NCBI RefSeq assembly: GCF_035751725.1
Contig: NZ_CP142104.1
Coordinates: 1,364,001-1,428,000 of the forward strand
DNA length: 64,000 nucleotides
Reading direction: 5' to 3'
From: Pseudomonas frederiksbergensis
Lineage (GTDB): Bacteria; Pseudomonadota; Gammaproteobacteria; Pseudomonadales; Pseudomonadaceae
Position numbers and translations under genes: made by a program. The notes under the pieces were generated by a model. It did not search any database, had not been told where the DNA came from, and saw nothing but the letters and a program-made list of their open reading frames with translations. This document shows positions 51,291 to 60,906 of this stretch, piece after piece (the first letter of the stretch is position 1; every line of letters begins with the position of its first letter).

Positions 51291-51929
51291 TCAATCGTCA
51301 GATGTCTTGTGCTTGTACTCGCATAGATCTTCGATCCGGCAGCTCCCGCAGCGGGGCTTGCGGGCCAGGCAGACGTAACGTCCGTGCAGGATCAGCCAGT
51401 GATGGGAATCCAGGAGGTATTCCTTGGGAACGAATTTCATCAACTTGTTTTCCACTTCCACTACGTTCTTGCCCGGGGCGAGCCCAGTCCGGTTACTGAC
51501 GCGGAAAATGTGGGTGTCGACCGCCATCGTCAACTGCCGGAACGCGGTGTTGAGGACCACGTTGGCAGTCTTGCGGCCGACGCCCGGCAGGGCTTCCAGC
51601 TCTTCGCGGGTCTGGGGGATCTCACCGCCGTGTCGCTCGATCAGCAGGCGACAGGTTTCGATCACGTTTTTCGCCTTGCTGTTAAACAGTCCGATGGTCT
51701 TGATGTACTCGGACAGCCCTTCGACGCCCAGGGCAAGGATCGCCTGCGGCGTATTGGCCACCGGGAAGAGTCTGGCCGTTGCCTTGTTGACACCGACGTC
51801 GGTGGATTGGGCCGAGAGAATTACCGCGATCAGCAGTTCGAAAGGGGAGGAGTAGGCCAGTTCGGTCTTTGGCTCCGGGTTGTCTTCATGAAAGCGACGA
51901 AAGATTTCCAGACGTTTTGCGGCGTTCAT
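51291..51929 (-). CDS. nth: Endonuclease III
   Basis: DNA glycosylase/AP lyase that removes oxidised pyrimidines. ATG 51929 gives 212 residues, the normal length; the frame open to 52367 is a shadow of the gene upstream. The helix-hairpin-helix region is LPGVGRKTANVVLNTAF with the catalytic Lys (GRKTAN) and Asp (AVDTHIFRV), and the [4Fe-4S] cluster cysteines are C-x6-C-x2-C-x5-C in CLARKPRCGSCRIEDLC. Its start overlaps the end of the RnfE-like gene by 4 bases, so it is the last gene of the Rnf-like operon, as in many gammaproteobacteria. Confidence 0.97.
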   Translation of the reverse strand: MNAAKRLEIFRRFHEDNPEPKTELAYSSPFELLIAVILSAQSTDVGVNKATARLFPVANTPQAILALGVEGLSEYIKTIGLFNSKAKNVIETCRLLIERHGGEIPQTREELEALPGVGRKTANVVLNTAFRQLTMAVDTHIFRVSNRTGLAPGKNVVEVENKLMKFVPKEYLLDSHHWLILHGRYVCLARKPRCGSCRIEDLCEYKHKTSDD

Positions 51930-52453
51930 GGGCGCGGCGTTTCCTCTAGGGTTGAACGGGTTTTGGTGCCGATCAAGGCTTGATAGGCAGCGAGCAACAG
52001 GCCGAGCAAAATGAATCCGCCGGGGACGATCAAGGCCAATGGCACGCCTCTGCCTATCAGCTCGCGCAAAGCGCCCAGGATGATAACCAGCAGGCCGAAT
52101 TGTCCCGCCAACCTGAGATGAACCGTCATGCGTCGCTCGGTAGCGGTATGTTCCAGCGCCACGCAGCTCAATGCGATCCATCCGATATACACGGCCAACG
52201 CGCCATGCCGCTCCAATATCCAGGCTTGTGCGAGGAGGTCCGCGCAGGCGGTCATGGCGGCGGCCACGGCGATGGATGCAATGAGTTGCTGGCAGGCTGT
52301 AAGGCGTGGTCTCAGCAGCGCCATTGTCGAGCCGTGGGCGAAACTGATCACAACCCAGGCGAGCCAAAGGATCAGCGCATTGATCAGCGAGTCACTGGCG
52401 CCGACCACGGGCACGAGGACCAGGGCGCGCGGCCAGGAGGGGGAGTCATTCAT
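51926..52453 (-). CDS. rnfE: Diverged RnfE-like membrane subunit
   Basis: A 175-residue membrane protein with about six helices at the position of rnfE (between rnfG and nth). Alignment by eye with RnfE: LVPVVGASDSLINAL replaces GLCPLLAVTSxxxNAL, so the first cluster cysteine becomes Val14; IALSCVALE replaces IVTNCIVLG, keeping Cys97 but losing the Asn. The rest is weakly similar only. If it still belongs to the complex it cannot hold its half of a [2Fe-2S] cluster in the usual way. It overlaps rnfG by 8 bases and nth by 4. Confidence 0.7.
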   Translation of the reverse strand: MNDSPSWPRALVLVPVVGASDSLINALILWLAWVVISFAHGSTMALLRPRLTACQQLIASIAVAAAMTACADLLAQAWILERHGALAVYIGWIALSCVALEHTATERRMTVHLRLAGQFGLLVIILGALRELIGRGVPLALIVPGGFILLGLLLAAYQALIGTKTRSTLEETPRP

Positions 52454-53057
52454 GGCTGGTCGCTCCGGTCAACTGAGCCTTGTGCTCGTCGAAGTAACGC
52501 AACGTATCGTGCACGGCCTGGAGCACCGCCCTGGATGTCACCGTCGCACCAGCCAACTGATCGAACTGGCCGAGGTCCTTTTTCAATGCCCACCCCTCGT
52601 CGGCAGGCGCCTGGCGCGACTTGCCATGGAACGTTTGCAGCCAGGCATTCGGCCAGCCCGCTATCCCCGCGCCCAGGCCGGGAGTTTCCGACTGGCGCAG
52701 GGTCTTTACGCCCAACACTCGTCCTGCCGGATCCACAGCGATCAATAATTCGATGGTGCCCTCGTAGCCCAGTACCTGGCTGCGTAGCAACACGGCGCTG
52801 GGCGCCCCTTCGCGAGTTGCCCGGTAAGCGCCCAGCAATGTGCTGCGGGGCAGCGTTACCGGGGTTGCAATGACAGGTTGCGCCAAAGGCTGATTGTCAT
52901 AGCGGTCGCTCGGCAGTACGTCGAGCAAGGTCCGGGTGGCGATAGCTCGGCGCTGCGCCTCGATGCGCCCAGCGGTGCTGATTTGCGTCAGGTACGTGGC
53001 GCCTACGGCGAGGCCGCCCAGCAACACCAGGATCACAACGCCTGCGGTATTCTTCAT
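52446..53057 (-). CDS. rnfG: Rnf complex flavoprotein subunit RnfG
   Basis: Membrane-anchored periplasmic subunit with covalent FMN. ATG 53057 gives 203 residues: one N-terminal helix (VVILVLLGGLAVGATYL), then a periplasmic FMN-binding domain with GYEGTIELLIAVD, SETPGLGAGI and the flavin-linkage motif AGATVTS, where the Thr is the expected attachment residue. It overlaps the rnfD stop by 4 bases. The domain is intact, in contrast to the altered RnfA- and RnfE-like partners. Confidence 0.93.
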   Translation of the reverse strand: MKNTAGVVILVLLGGLAVGATYLTQISTAGRIEAQRRAIATRTLLDVLPSDRYDNQPLAQPVIATPVTLPRSTLLGAYRATREGAPSAVLLRSQVLGYEGTIELLIAVDPAGRVLGVKTLRQSETPGLGAGIAGWPNAWLQTFHGKSRQAPADEGWALKKDLGQFDQLAGATVTSRAVLQAVHDTLRYFDEHKAQLTGATSHE

Positions 53058-54040
53058 GTCAGCGGGCGCCTTTGTCGTGCGTCGACGAAGCGCTCCAGGG
53101 CCGGCACGGCGAGGTTCATCAGCAGCACCGCAAACGCCACTCCATCCGGAAAGCCACCCCAGGTGCGAATCAGGTAGACCAGCAATCCCACGCCTGCGCC
53201 AAACAACAAACGCGCCAGCGGAGCCCTGGCACCCGACACGGGTTCGGTCACGATAAAAAACGCGCCGAGCATGGTTGCGCCGGTCAGCAGATGAAACAGT
53301 GGCGAACCGTGGGAGTCCGAGCCCGAACCGTTCCAGAACAACAGGCTGATCGTGAACAGGCTGGCTAGCATGCCCACCGGGGCGTGCCACGTAAATACCC
53401 GTTGTTGCAGCAGGAACAGGCCGCCCAAAAGGAACGCCAGGCTGACCCACTCGACACCGTGCCCACCCCAGCGGCCGAACGCCGGGTCGCTGGCAAACAG
53501 CTCGTCGATCGTCAGGCTCGTGTTGATCCGCAGGCTATCCAGCGCGGTGGCGCCGGCCCATCCATCGGGGGGCTGGCCAATGTCGGCGACCAGACGCAGA
53601 CCGTCGGCCAGGCCCAGGCCATGGGCCGCTGGCCATTGGCTCATGTGCTGCGGGAATGCCACCAGCACCAAGGCATACCCGAGCATTGCCGGGTTGAACG
53701 GATTGCTGCCGACCCCACCCCAAACGTGCTTGCCCAACAACAAGGCGCAGGCGACCGCCGTGACGGTCAGCCACCAAGGGCAGTACGCCGGCAAGGCCAG
53801 GGCGAGCAACGTGGCGCTGACCAATGCGCTGCCGTCGCGCAGGTCAGGTTCGAGAGACCTTCGCCGCAAACGCAATACCAGCGCCTCGATCGCCAGCGCT
53901 GTGAGACCGGACAACATCAGGTTCAGCAACACACCCCAACCAAAGACCCACATCGAGGCCAGCGCGCCGGGCAGCGTGGCGAGAAGGACTCGACGCATTG
54001 CATGGCGTAGACGCTCGTCCAGCGGATCAGCGAGTGGCAT
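53054..54040 (-). CDS. rnfD: Rnf complex membrane flavoprotein subunit RnfD
   Basis: Polytopic subunit with covalent FMN, 328 residues and about nine membrane helices. Conserved features: [35 protein letters not shown], and the FMN-attachment segment [20 protein letters not shown] 54040 is chosen because AGGTGG lies 6 bases before; an ATG at 54046 is also possible. It overlaps the end of rnfB by about 14 bases; rnfC, normally between B and D, is absent. Confidence 0.93.
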   Translation of the reverse strand: MPLADPLDERLRHAMRRVLLATLPGALASMWVFGWGVLLNLMLSGLTALAIEALVLRLRRRSLEPDLRDGSALVSATLLALALPAYCPWWLTVTAVACALLLGKHVWGGVGSNPFNPAMLGYALVLVAFPQHMSQWPAAHGLGLADGLRLVADIGQPPDGWAGATALDSLRINTSLTIDELFASDPAFGRWGGHGVEWVSLAFLLGGLFLLQQRVFTWHAPVGMLASLFTISLLFWNGSGSDSHGSPLFHLLTGATMLGAFFIVTEPVSGARAPLARLLFGAGVGLLVYLIRTWGGFPDGVAFAVLLMNLAVPALERFVDARQRRPLT

Positions 54041-55049
54041 GGGCATCCACCTGCTGTTCGGCGTCTCTGACGGCTTGCTCCAAGGCTTGCAGTTGGTCTT
54101 GGGAGGCCGCGGCAGCCCGGGCTTTGCTGAGTTCGGCGCGCCGCATCGCCAATTGGATCTTGGCCCGCTTCAGTTCGACGTCATTTGCCGGTGGCGGGGG
54201 CGGTGCCGGTGCGGGCGTGGCAGGCGACGCAGTGCTAACCAGTCGGGCCAACGCCTGTTCGGCCGCTTCGAACTGGCGTTGCAGCATGATCAACTGTGAC
54301 TGTTGCTCGAAGGTTGGCGGGTGGCCGAACGCCCTCAAGGATTTATGCAACTGCGCCCGGCTCATGGCGAGATCGACCTTGGCTTTCTTCAGTGCGGCAT
54401 CCGCAGTGGCGGCTTTTTGCGCGCGTACTCGCTCCAATGCGGCCTGGACCGGATCGAGTGGCTGTACCTGGGCTTGTTGGGCGTTTCGCTGGATTCTGGC
54501 CAGGCGCTCGGCTTGACGCTGCTCTTCCTCACGACGCAGACGGGCGGTGCGTTGTTCGAAACGTCGGCGAGCATGGTTGCGCTTGATGGTTCGTGCTTGC
54601 CGTTCTTCGTCGCTGGCGGCCAACCCGCCAACGACCGGCGTTACGGTTGTCATCGGCAGTGGCCGCATCTCGATGCAATCCACCGGGCAAGGCGCCACGC
54701 ACAAGTCACAGCCGGTGCATTCGTCGATGAGAACCGTGTGCATCAGTTTCGCCGCGCCGACGATCGCGTCCACCGGGCAGGCCTGGATGCACTTGGTGCA
54801 GCCGATGCATTCGGCTTCGCGGATAAACGCGATCTGTGCCGGCGCCGAGCCGCGACTGGTGTCCAGCTCCAGCACCGGTACCTGCATCAGCTCGGCCAGG
54901 GCTGCGATGGTTTCCCGTCCGCCGGGTGGACATTTGTTGATCGGTTCGCCTTGGGCGATGCCTTCGGCGTATGGCTTGCAGCCGGGGTGGCCGCATTTGC
55001 CGCATTGAGTCTGCGGAAGCAAGGCGTCGATGTGTTGGATCAGGTTCAT
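54027..55049 (-). CDS. rnfB: RnfB-like ferredoxin subunit with long C-terminal tail
   Basis: A 340-residue iron-sulfur protein. Residues 1-45 hold a [4Fe-4S] site ([15 protein letters not shown] with the later CPPGG), and residues about 75-135 two ferredoxin clusters ([34 protein letters not shown]). The N-terminal membrane helix of ordinary RnfB is missing: the protein begins directly at [20 protein letters not shown]. From about 150 to the end runs an Ala/Arg/Lys/Gln-rich coiled-coil-like tail with a repeated KxKxxLAMxRAxL unit ([33 protein letters not shown]), like the repeats usually at the end of RnfC. Start overlaps rnfA by 4 bases. Confidence 0.9.
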   Translation of the reverse strand: MNLIQHIDALLPQTQCGKCGHPGCKPYAEGIAQGEPINKCPPGGRETIAALAELMQVPVLELDTSRGSAPAQIAFIREAECIGCTKCIQACPVDAIVGAAKLMHTVLIDECTGCDLCVAPCPVDCIEMRPLPMTTVTPVVGGLAASDEERQARTIKRNHARRRFEQRTARLRREEEQRQAERLARIQRNAQQAQVQPLDPVQAALERVRAQKAATADAALKKAKVDLAMSRAQLHKSLRAFGHPPTFEQQSQLIMLQRQFEAAEQALARLVSTASPATPAPAPPPPPANDVELKRAKIQLAMRRAELSKARAAAASQDQLQALEQAVRDAEQQVDAHATR

Positions 55050-55618
55050 GTCTTGACCAGCCCGTGCAATCCGAGAAAAGCCACTGCCATCAGGCCGGCA
55101 CAGATCAGCTGGATCGGCAGCCCCCGGAAAGGCAACGGAATATCGTTGTCGAGGATGCGCTGTTGCAAGTCGTCAAACAGACTCAGCACCAGCCAGAAAC
55201 CCAGGCCGGCACCCAGGCTGGTCGCCATGGCCTGGCCAAGGCTCGTGGCCTCCCGGCTGACGAGTAGCGTGACGCCCAGTATGGCGGCATTGCCGAGGAG
55301 CAACGGCCACAAGCCGGCGAACGGCAGCATGGGCAGCCAGCGCCCCAGCAGCCGTAGCACTGGCCCGATCAGCAAGACGCTCAGGGGCAGCCAAACCAAT
55401 AATTGCAGTGATGCCAGGTCAGCCGGGACCAGCAACCATTGATCGACCAGATAGCCCAGGGTACCGACACAGAGCATCAGGCCTGCCGTCGCCAGGCCCA
55501 GGGCGTGTACCTGGCTTCTACCCTTGGCTGCCAGCAGCGGATCGACGCCCAGCGGCCAATGCAACATCAGATTGTTGATCAGGGCCGCGCTCAACAGGGA
55601 TAAGAGGATTTCGGTCAT
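55046..55618 (-). CDS. rnfA: RnfA-like membrane subunit lacking cluster cysteines
   Basis: A 190-residue protein with six helices, aligned over its whole length with Rnf[42 protein letters not shown] and the end [14 protein letters not shown]. Two cysteines that hold the membrane [2Fe-2S] cluster in characterised Rnf complexes are replaced: GLCP is GVDP (Asp26) and TNCAVLG is GNAAILG (Ala111). It is the first gene of the operon, 128 bases from metG. No strong ribosome site is seen before the ATG. Confidence 0.82.
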   Translation of the reverse strand: MTEILLSLLSAALINNLMLHWPLGVDPLLAAKGRSQVHALGLATAGLMLCVGTLGYLVDQWLLVPADLASLQLLVWLPLSVLLIGPVLRLLGRWLPMLPFAGLWPLLLGNAAILGVTLLVSREATSLGQAMATSLGAGLGFWLVLSLFDDLQQRILDNDIPLPFRGLPIQLICAGLMAVAFLGLHGLVKT

Positions 55619-55693
55619 GGGTATGGGGCGACAGGGCCTGTGACAAGATTAGGCATTATCCGGCACACCGTGAGGGTGGGCCAGATATGAAAA

Positions 55694-55725
55694 ATCCCAC
55701 AGTCGCTCGATAGCGACTGTGGGAT
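55694..55725 (-). terminator. Terminator after metG
   Basis: Perfect 14-bp stem ATCCCACAGTCGCT / AGCGACTGTGGGAT with loop CGAT; on the minus strand followed by TTT. Lies 21 bases after metG and separates it from the Rnf-like operon. Confidence 0.85.
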
Positions 55726-55745
55726 CGGTGTCGCGTGCAGTCGCG

Positions 55746-57791
55746 TTACTTGATCCGCTGGCCCGGCTTGGCGCCGCTGTCAGGGCTCAACAGGTAGATT
55801 TCTTCACCACCAGGGCCTGCCGCCATCACCATGCCCTCGGAAATACCGAAACGCATTTTGCGTGGCTTGAGGTTGGCGATCATCATCGTCAGCCTGCCTT
55901 CAAGCTTGGCCGGGTCCGGATAGGCGCTCTTGATGCCGGAGAACACGTTGCGTTGTTCATCGCCGATGTCCAGGGTCAGGCGCAACAGCTTGTCGGCGCC
56001 TTCCACGGCCTCTGCCTTGACGATCAGCGCCACGCGCAGGTCAACGGCGGCGAAGGCATCGAAGTCGATTTCCGGCGACAGCGGGTCCTTGGCCAGTTCG
56101 CCGTTGCCGGCAGGGGCGCCGGTGTCGGTCTGGCTGGCGGCCAGGTCTTCCTTGGATGCGTCGATCATGGCTTGGACCTTTGCGGAATCGATGCGGGTCA
56201 TCAGCGGCTTGAACTCGTTCAGCTGATGGTTGCTCAGCAGGGTCTGGTGGTCGTTCCAGGTCAGCGGTGCAACGTTCAGGAACGCTTCGGCATCGGCCGC
56301 CAGCAGCGGCAGCACCGGCTTGAGAAAGATCACCAGCTGGCGGAACAGGTTGATACCCAGGGCGCAGATGGCCTGGACTTCGTCCTGCTTGCCTTCCTGT
56401 TTGGCCAGCGACCACGGCGCCTTGTCGGCAATCCAGGCATTGGCGCGGTCGGCCAGGGCCATGATTTCGCGCATGGCACGGGCGAAGTCGCGGTTCTCGT
56501 AGGCATCGGCGATGCTTGGCGCGGCGGCGAGGAAGGCGTCGGTCAGTTCCGGCGCGGCGTTACCGGCCACCAGCACACCCGCGTTGCCCTTGTGGATGAA
56601 CCCGGCGCAACGGCTGGCAATGTTGACGACCTTGCCCACCAGGTCGGAGTTGACCTTCTGCACGAAGTCTTCGAGGTTCAGGTCCAGGTCGTCGACGCCA
56701 CGGCCGAGCTTGGCCGCGTAGTAGTAGCGCAGGTATTCCGGCGACAGGTGGTCCAGGTAGGTCCGCGCCTTGATGAAGGTGCCGCGGGACTTGGACATTT
56801 TCTGGCCGTTGACGGTCAGGTAGCCGTGGACGTTGATGCCGGTCGGTTTACGGAAGCCGGCACCTTCGAGCATGGCCGGCCAGAACAGCGCGTGGAAGTT
56901 GACGATGTCCTTGCCGATGAAGTGGTACACCTCGGCGGTGGAATCCTTGCCCCAGAACGCATCGAAGTCGAGGTCCGGCGTGCGGTCGCAAAGGTTCTTG
57001 AAGCTCGCCATGTAGCCGATCGGCGCGTCCAGCCACACGTAGAAATACTTGCCGGGTTCGCCGGGAATCTCGAAGCCGAAGTACGGCGCATCGCGGGAAA
57101 TGTCCCATTCCTGCAAGCCCGAATCGAGCCACTCGGCGAGCTTGTTGGCGACCGCGTCCTGCAGCGTGCCACTGCGGGTCCAGGCCTGCAGCATCTGCTG
57201 GAAGTCCGGCAGCTTGAAGAAGAAGTGCTGGGAGTCCCTGAGCACCGGGGTTGCGCCGGAAATCGCCGACTTCGGGTCTTTCAGGTCGGTCGGTGCGTAG
57301 GTTGCGCCGCATTTCTCGCAGTTGTCGCCGTACTGGTCCTCGGTACCGCACTTCGGACAGGTGCCCTTGATGAAGCGGTCGGCCAGGAACATTTTCTTTT
57401 CCGGGTCGAAATACTGGGTAACCGAACGGGTGGAAATATGCCCGGCATCACGCAGCTTCAGGTAGATCTGGCTCGACAGCTCACGGTTTTCTTCGGCGTG
57501 AGTGGAGTGGAAGTTGTCGAAGTCCACCAGGAACTCGGCAAAGTCGGCGCTGTGTTCAGCCTGGACATTGGCGATCAGTTGTTCCGGGGTGATGCCTTCT
57601 TTTTCCGCGCGCAGCATGATGGCCGAACCGTGGGCGTCGTCGGCGCAGACATAAATACATTGGTTGCCGCGATGCTTCTGGAAGCGCGTCCACATATCGG
57701 TCTGGATGTATTCCAGCATATGGCCGAGGTGAATCGAACCATTGGCATAGGGCAGGGCGCTGGTGACGAGGATCTTGCGTGGCTCGGACAT
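55746..57791 (-). CDS. metG: Methionyl-tRNA synthetase
   Basis: Charges tRNA-Met. The 681-residue class I synthetase has the HIGH-type motif SIHLGHM, KMSKS as [12 protein letters not shown], a zinc-knuckle insert [18 protein letters not shown] and a C-terminal EMAP/Trbp111 tRNA-binding domain ([36 protein letters not shown]) that makes the enzyme a dimer. Full length. It is divergent from apbC with a 234-base gap containing one REP element. Confidence 0.98.
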   Translation of the reverse strand: MSEPRKILVTSALPYANGSIHLGHMLEYIQTDMWTRFQKHRGNQCIYVCADDAHGSAIMLRAEKEGITPEQLIANVQAEHSADFAEFLVDFDNFHSTHAEENRELSSQIYLKLRDAGHISTRSVTQYFDPEKKMFLADRFIKGTCPKCGTEDQYGDNCEKCGATYAPTDLKDPKSAISGATPVLRDSQHFFFKLPDFQQMLQAWTRSGTLQDAVANKLAEWLDSGLQEWDISRDAPYFGFEIPGEPGKYFYVWLDAPIGYMASFKNLCDRTPDLDFDAFWGKDSTAEVYHFIGKDIVNFHALFWPAMLEGAGFRKPTGINVHGYLTVNGQKMSKSRGTFIKARTYLDHLSPEYLRYYYAAKLGRGVDDLDLNLEDFVQKVNSDLVGKVVNIASRCAGFIHKGNAGVLVAGNAAPELTDAFLAAAPSIADAYENRDFARAMREIMALADRANAWIADKAPWSLAKQEGKQDEVQAICALGINLFRQLVIFLKPVLPLLAADAEAFLNVAPLTWNDHQTLLSNHQLNEFKPLMTRIDSAKVQAMIDASKEDLAASQTDTGAPAGNGELAKDPLSPEIDFDAFAAVDLRVALIVKAEAVEGADKLLRLTLDIGDEQRNVFSGIKSAYPDPAKLEGRLTMMIANLKPRKMRFGISEGMVMAAGPGGEEIYLLSPDSGAKPGQRIK

Positions 57792-57903
57792 GGGGCTCGG
57801 CTACTTGATGAAACGGAGGTCGGCCACTATAAAGCGCTGGCGGCTTTTTTTCACCCTTCAGGGCTGTTTCGGGATGCATTGCCGGGAGCAGCAGAGCACA
57901 ACT

Positions 57904-57931
57904 GTGGCGAGGGGATAAATTCCCTCGCCAC
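57904..57931. repeat. REP palindrome
   Basis: GTGGCGAGGG / TCCCTCGCCAC arms with GATAAA core, in the metG-apbC gap. Same family as 6314 and 11825. Confidence 0.88.
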
Positions 57932-58025
57932 AAAGATATCCGCGCGACAGTAATCGGGTCGCCACAAAAGCACGCGCGGCGTAGGATAGCCGCCTGTTTT
58001 TCAAGCCTTGCTATCGGAGTTGCCC

Positions 58026-59120
58026 ATGAGCGCCGTCAATCGCGCAGCGGTGGAAGCCGTCCTTCGCCAGTACACCGACCCCTACCTGAACCAAGACCCG
58101 GTCAGCGCCGGATGCGTGCGCGCCATCGACATCCACGGAGATCGTGTCAACGTCCAGCTGGAAATCGGCTACGCCGCCGACCTGTTCAAGAACGGTTGGG
58201 CGCAGATGCTGCAGATGGCCATCGAGGGCCTGGATGGCGTGACAACTGCAAAGGTCGACGTCACCCGCGTGATTGCCAGCCACAAGGCCCAGGCCCAGGT
58301 TCCCGGGTTGGCGAACGTCAAGAACGTGATCGCGGTGGCCTCGGGCAAGGGCGGCGTGGGCAAGTCCACCACCGCCGCCAACCTGGCCCTGGCCCTGGCT
58401 CGGGAAGGGGCCAAGGTAGGCATTCTCGACGCGGACATCTACGGTCCGAGCCAGGGCATCATGTTTGGCATCGCCGAGGGCACCCGACCGCAGATCAAGG
58501 ACCAGAAGTGGTTCGTGCCGATCCAGTCGCACGGCGTGGAGGTGATGTCCATGGCGTTCCTGACCGACGACAACACACCCATGGTCTGGCGTGGGCCGAT
58601 GGTGTCCGGGGCGTTGCTGCAACTGGTCACGCAAACCGCCTGGGGTGACCTGGATTACCTGGTGATCGACATGCCGCCGGGCACCGGCGACATCCAGCTG
58701 ACCCTGGCGCAGAAAGTCCCGGTGGCCGGCGCGGTGATCGTCACCACGCCTCAGGACCTGGCCTTGCTGGATGCGCGCAAGGGCGTGGAGATGTTCCGCA
58801 AGGTCAACATCCCGGTGCTGGGCGTAGTGGAGAACATGGCCGTGCACATCTGCTCCAACTGCGGGCATGCCGAGCATCTGTTCGGTGAAGGCGGAGGGGA
58901 GAAACTGGCTACCCAGTACGGGGTCGAGTTGCTGGCTTCGCTACCGCTGTCGATGGTGATCCGCGAGCAGGCCGACGGCGGCAAGCCAACCGTCATCGCC
59001 GAACCGGACAGCCAGATCGCCATGGTCTACCAAGAGCTCGCGCGCCACGTTGGCGCGCGGATCGTGCTGCAGGAAGCCGCATCGCCGGTGATGCCGAACA
59101 TCACTGTCAGCGACGATTGA
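58026..59120 (+). CDS. apbC: Iron-sulfur cluster carrier protein ApbC (Mrp)
   Basis: P-loop ATPase that carries and transfers iron-sulfur clusters. ATG 58026, with GGAG 7 bases upstream, gives 364 residues: an N-terminal MIP18/DUF59 domain (about 1-80), a deviant Walker A GKGGVGKSTTAANLA, YGPSQGIMFG, DMPPGTGDIQLTLAQ, and the cluster-binding CxxC in CSNCGHAEHLFG. The usual orientation, divergent from metG, is conserved in many proteobacteria. Confidence 0.97.
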   Translation: MSAVNRAAVEAVLRQYTDPYLNQDPVSAGCVRAIDIHGDRVNVQLEIGYAADLFKNGWAQMLQMAIEGLDGVTTAKVDVTRVIASHKAQAQVPGLANVKNVIAVASGKGGVGKSTTAANLALALAREGAKVGILDADIYGPSQGIMFGIAEGTRPQIKDQKWFVPIQSHGVEVMSMAFLTDDNTPMVWRGPMVSGALLQLVTQTAWGDLDYLVIDMPPGTGDIQLTLAQKVPVAGAVIVTTPQDLALLDARKGVEMFRKVNIPVLGVVENMAVHICSNCGHAEHLFGEGGGEKLATQYGVELLASLPLSMVIREQADGGKPTVIAEPDSQIAMVYQELARHVGARIVLQEAASPVMPNITVSDD

Positions 59121-59137
59121 TGCCTTGAAACACAATC

Positions 59138-59170
59138 CTCGGTGGAGCCAGCAAGCTCGCCCCACCGAGG
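59138..59170. repeat. Hairpin between apbC and the SDR gene
   Basis: CCTCGGTGG / CCACCGAGG arms around a GAGCCAGCAAGCTCGCC core related to REP cores; between convergent genes, possibly a shared terminator. Confidence 0.6.
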
Positions 59171-59183
59171 ATATGTGGCGCGT

Positions 59184-59942
59184 TTAGATCCGCATCCCTC
59201 CATCCATCTCCAGGATCCGTCCGGTGTAGTAGTCGTTCTCGAAGATATAGGCGGCCGAATGCGCGATCTCCTCGGGCTTGCCCATGCGCTTGAGCGGGAT
59301 CACGGAGGTCATTCTTTCCAAGGCTTCCGGTTTCATGCCCAGGGTCATTTCGGTTTCGATGAAGCCTGGTGCGATGCCCGCCACGCGGATACCGTAGCGC
59401 GCCAGTTCCTTGGCCCAGGTCACGGTCGCAGCGGCCACGCCGGCCTTGGCGGCCGAGTAGTTGGTCTGGCCGATGTTGCCGGCGCGCGAGATCGACGAGA
59501 TATTGATGATCGCACCGCTGTTCTTCAGCTCGACCATTTTCGCCGCCACTTCGCGGGTGCACAGGAACACACCGGTGAGATTGACGTCGATCACGGCCTG
59601 CCACTGGGCGAGGCTCATTTTGGTCATATCGCCGTCCTTGACCTTGAGCAACAGACCGTCACGCAGGATGCCGGCGTTGTTGATCAGCCCGTGGATCGCG
59701 CCGAAGTCCTCAGCGACCCGGGCGACCATGTCGACCACCTGGTCTTCATTGGCAACGTTGCACAAATAGGCGCGGGCCTCGACGCCCTTGGCTGCGCAGG
59801 CGGCAACCGCCTGGTCGAGTTTTTCCTGATTGAGGTCGACCAGCGCTAGCTTGGCGCCCTTGTCGGCGAAATACTCGGCCATGGAGCGACCCAGGCCCTG
59901 GCAACCGCCGGTGATAATGATTACTTTGTCAGTGAGTTGCAT
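59184..59942 (-). CDS. Short-chain dehydrogenase, FabG-like
   Basis: NAD(P)-dependent oxidoreductase of 252 residues. The cofactor motif is [15 protein letters not shown], followed by [12 protein letters not shown], the catalytic Ser in NISSISRAG and YSAAKAGV with the Tyr/Lys pair, ending EMDGGMRI. Closest to 3-oxoacyl-ACP reductase-like enzymes; the unusual Cys in GGCQG is seen in a Pseudomonas subgroup. ATG 59942 (MQLTDKV) is preferred; ATG 59948 adds two residues. No fab genes are nearby, so the substrate is open. Confidence 0.9.
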   Translation of the reverse strand: MQLTDKVIIITGGCQGLGRSMAEYFADKGAKLALVDLNQEKLDQAVAACAAKGVEARAYLCNVANEDQVVDMVARVAEDFGAIHGLINNAGILRDGLLLKVKDGDMTKMSLAQWQAVIDVNLTGVFLCTREVAAKMVELKNSGAIINISSISRAGNIGQTNYSAAKAGVAAATVTWAKELARYGIRVAGIAPGFIETEMTLGMKPEALERMTSVIPLKRMGKPEEIAHSAAYIFENDYYTGRILEMDGGMRI

Positions 59943-60108
59943 TCTCATGTCCAGAGGGCGCAGCGGTGGAGGGGGACTGTTCCAGAGAGACTCTCGATTC
60001 GCGGCGATGTAGCCCGGCTGCACGCGAAAACAGTCCCGCAGGTGTGGCGGAACATTACTCCACTCGCTTGACCGTTTTCTAGACGGATTTTATTAAAGGA
60101 GTCATAAA

Positions 60109-60840
60109 TTGAGCGTTGAAGCTGCCAAGCATGCCCGTGAACTGCTGCTCAAGGAATACCGCGGGATGCTCTCGACCCATTCCAAATCCATGCCCGGCTT
60201 TCCGTTCGGCTCCGTGGTGCCCTATTGCCTGGACGAACAAGGCCGGCCGCTGATCCTGATCAGCCGTATCGCCCAGCACACTCATAATCTGCAAAAAGAT
60301 CCCAAATGCTCGATGCTGGTCGGCGAACGCGGCGCCGAAGATGTGCAGGCGGTGGGGCGCCTGACCTATCTGGCAGAGGCGCGCAAACTCGAGGACAGCG
60401 TCGCCATCGACGCCGCCGCCGAGCGTTATTACCGCTATTTTCCTGAGTCGCAGAACTACCATAAGGCCCATGACTTCGATTTCTGGGCACTCGACCCGGT
60501 GCGCCATCGCTACATTGGTGGGTTTGGCGCGATTCACTGGATTGACCAGATCACCCTGGCCAACCCTTTCGCCGGCAGGGCCGAAGCCAGCATGATCGAA
60601 CACATGAATGCCGATCACGCCAATGCCATCGCCCATTACGTGGAATTGAGCGGCCTGCCGGACAATGAACCGGCGCAACTGGTCGGCATCGACAGCGAAG
60701 GCATGCACTTGCGCATCGGGCAGGGCCTGCATTGGTTGGCGTTTCCAAACCCTTGCAACACGCCGACACAAGTGCGCGAAGCCTTGGTTTATCTGGCTCA
60801 CGCCCAGCAATGGCCAAAAAATGCCGAGGTCGATGCTTGA
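60109..60840 (+). CDS. HugZ-family PNPOx-like haem protein
   Basis: A 243-residue protein with an N-terminal flavin-reductase-like split barrel (PGFPFGSVVPYCLDEQGRP, LISRIAQHTHNLQKDPKCSM, 20 residues each or fewer) and a C-terminal DUF2470 domain with MIEHMNADHANA. This two-domain form is that of HugZ/HutZ proteins, which bind or degrade haem, and of related PNPOx-like proteins. The start is TTG 60109 with AAAGGAGTC before it; no ATG fits. It stands between an SDR gene and fxsA, with no haem uptake genes in view, so haem degradation is only a possibility. Confidence 0.85.
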   Translation: MSVEAAKHARELLLKEYRGMLSTHSKSMPGFPFGSVVPYCLDEQGRPLILISRIAQHTHNLQKDPKCSMLVGERGAEDVQAVGRLTYLAEARKLEDSVAIDAAAERYYRYFPESQNYHKAHDFDFWALDPVRHRYIGGFGAIHWIDQITLANPFAGRAEASMIEHMNADHANAIAHYVELSGLPDNEPAQLVGIDSEGMHLRIGQGLHWLAFPNPCNTPTQVREALVYLAHAQQWPKNAEVDA

Positions 60841-60906
60841 ATTCACGAAAGGGCGACGTCATTTAAGGTTTCATAGCAAGGCATTCTTGCGTAGAGGAAC
60901 CCTTTG

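Noticed and set aside
55719..57953. Plus-strand frame of 744 codons opposite metG
   Set aside because: Shadow of metG extending across its terminator; no domain seen.
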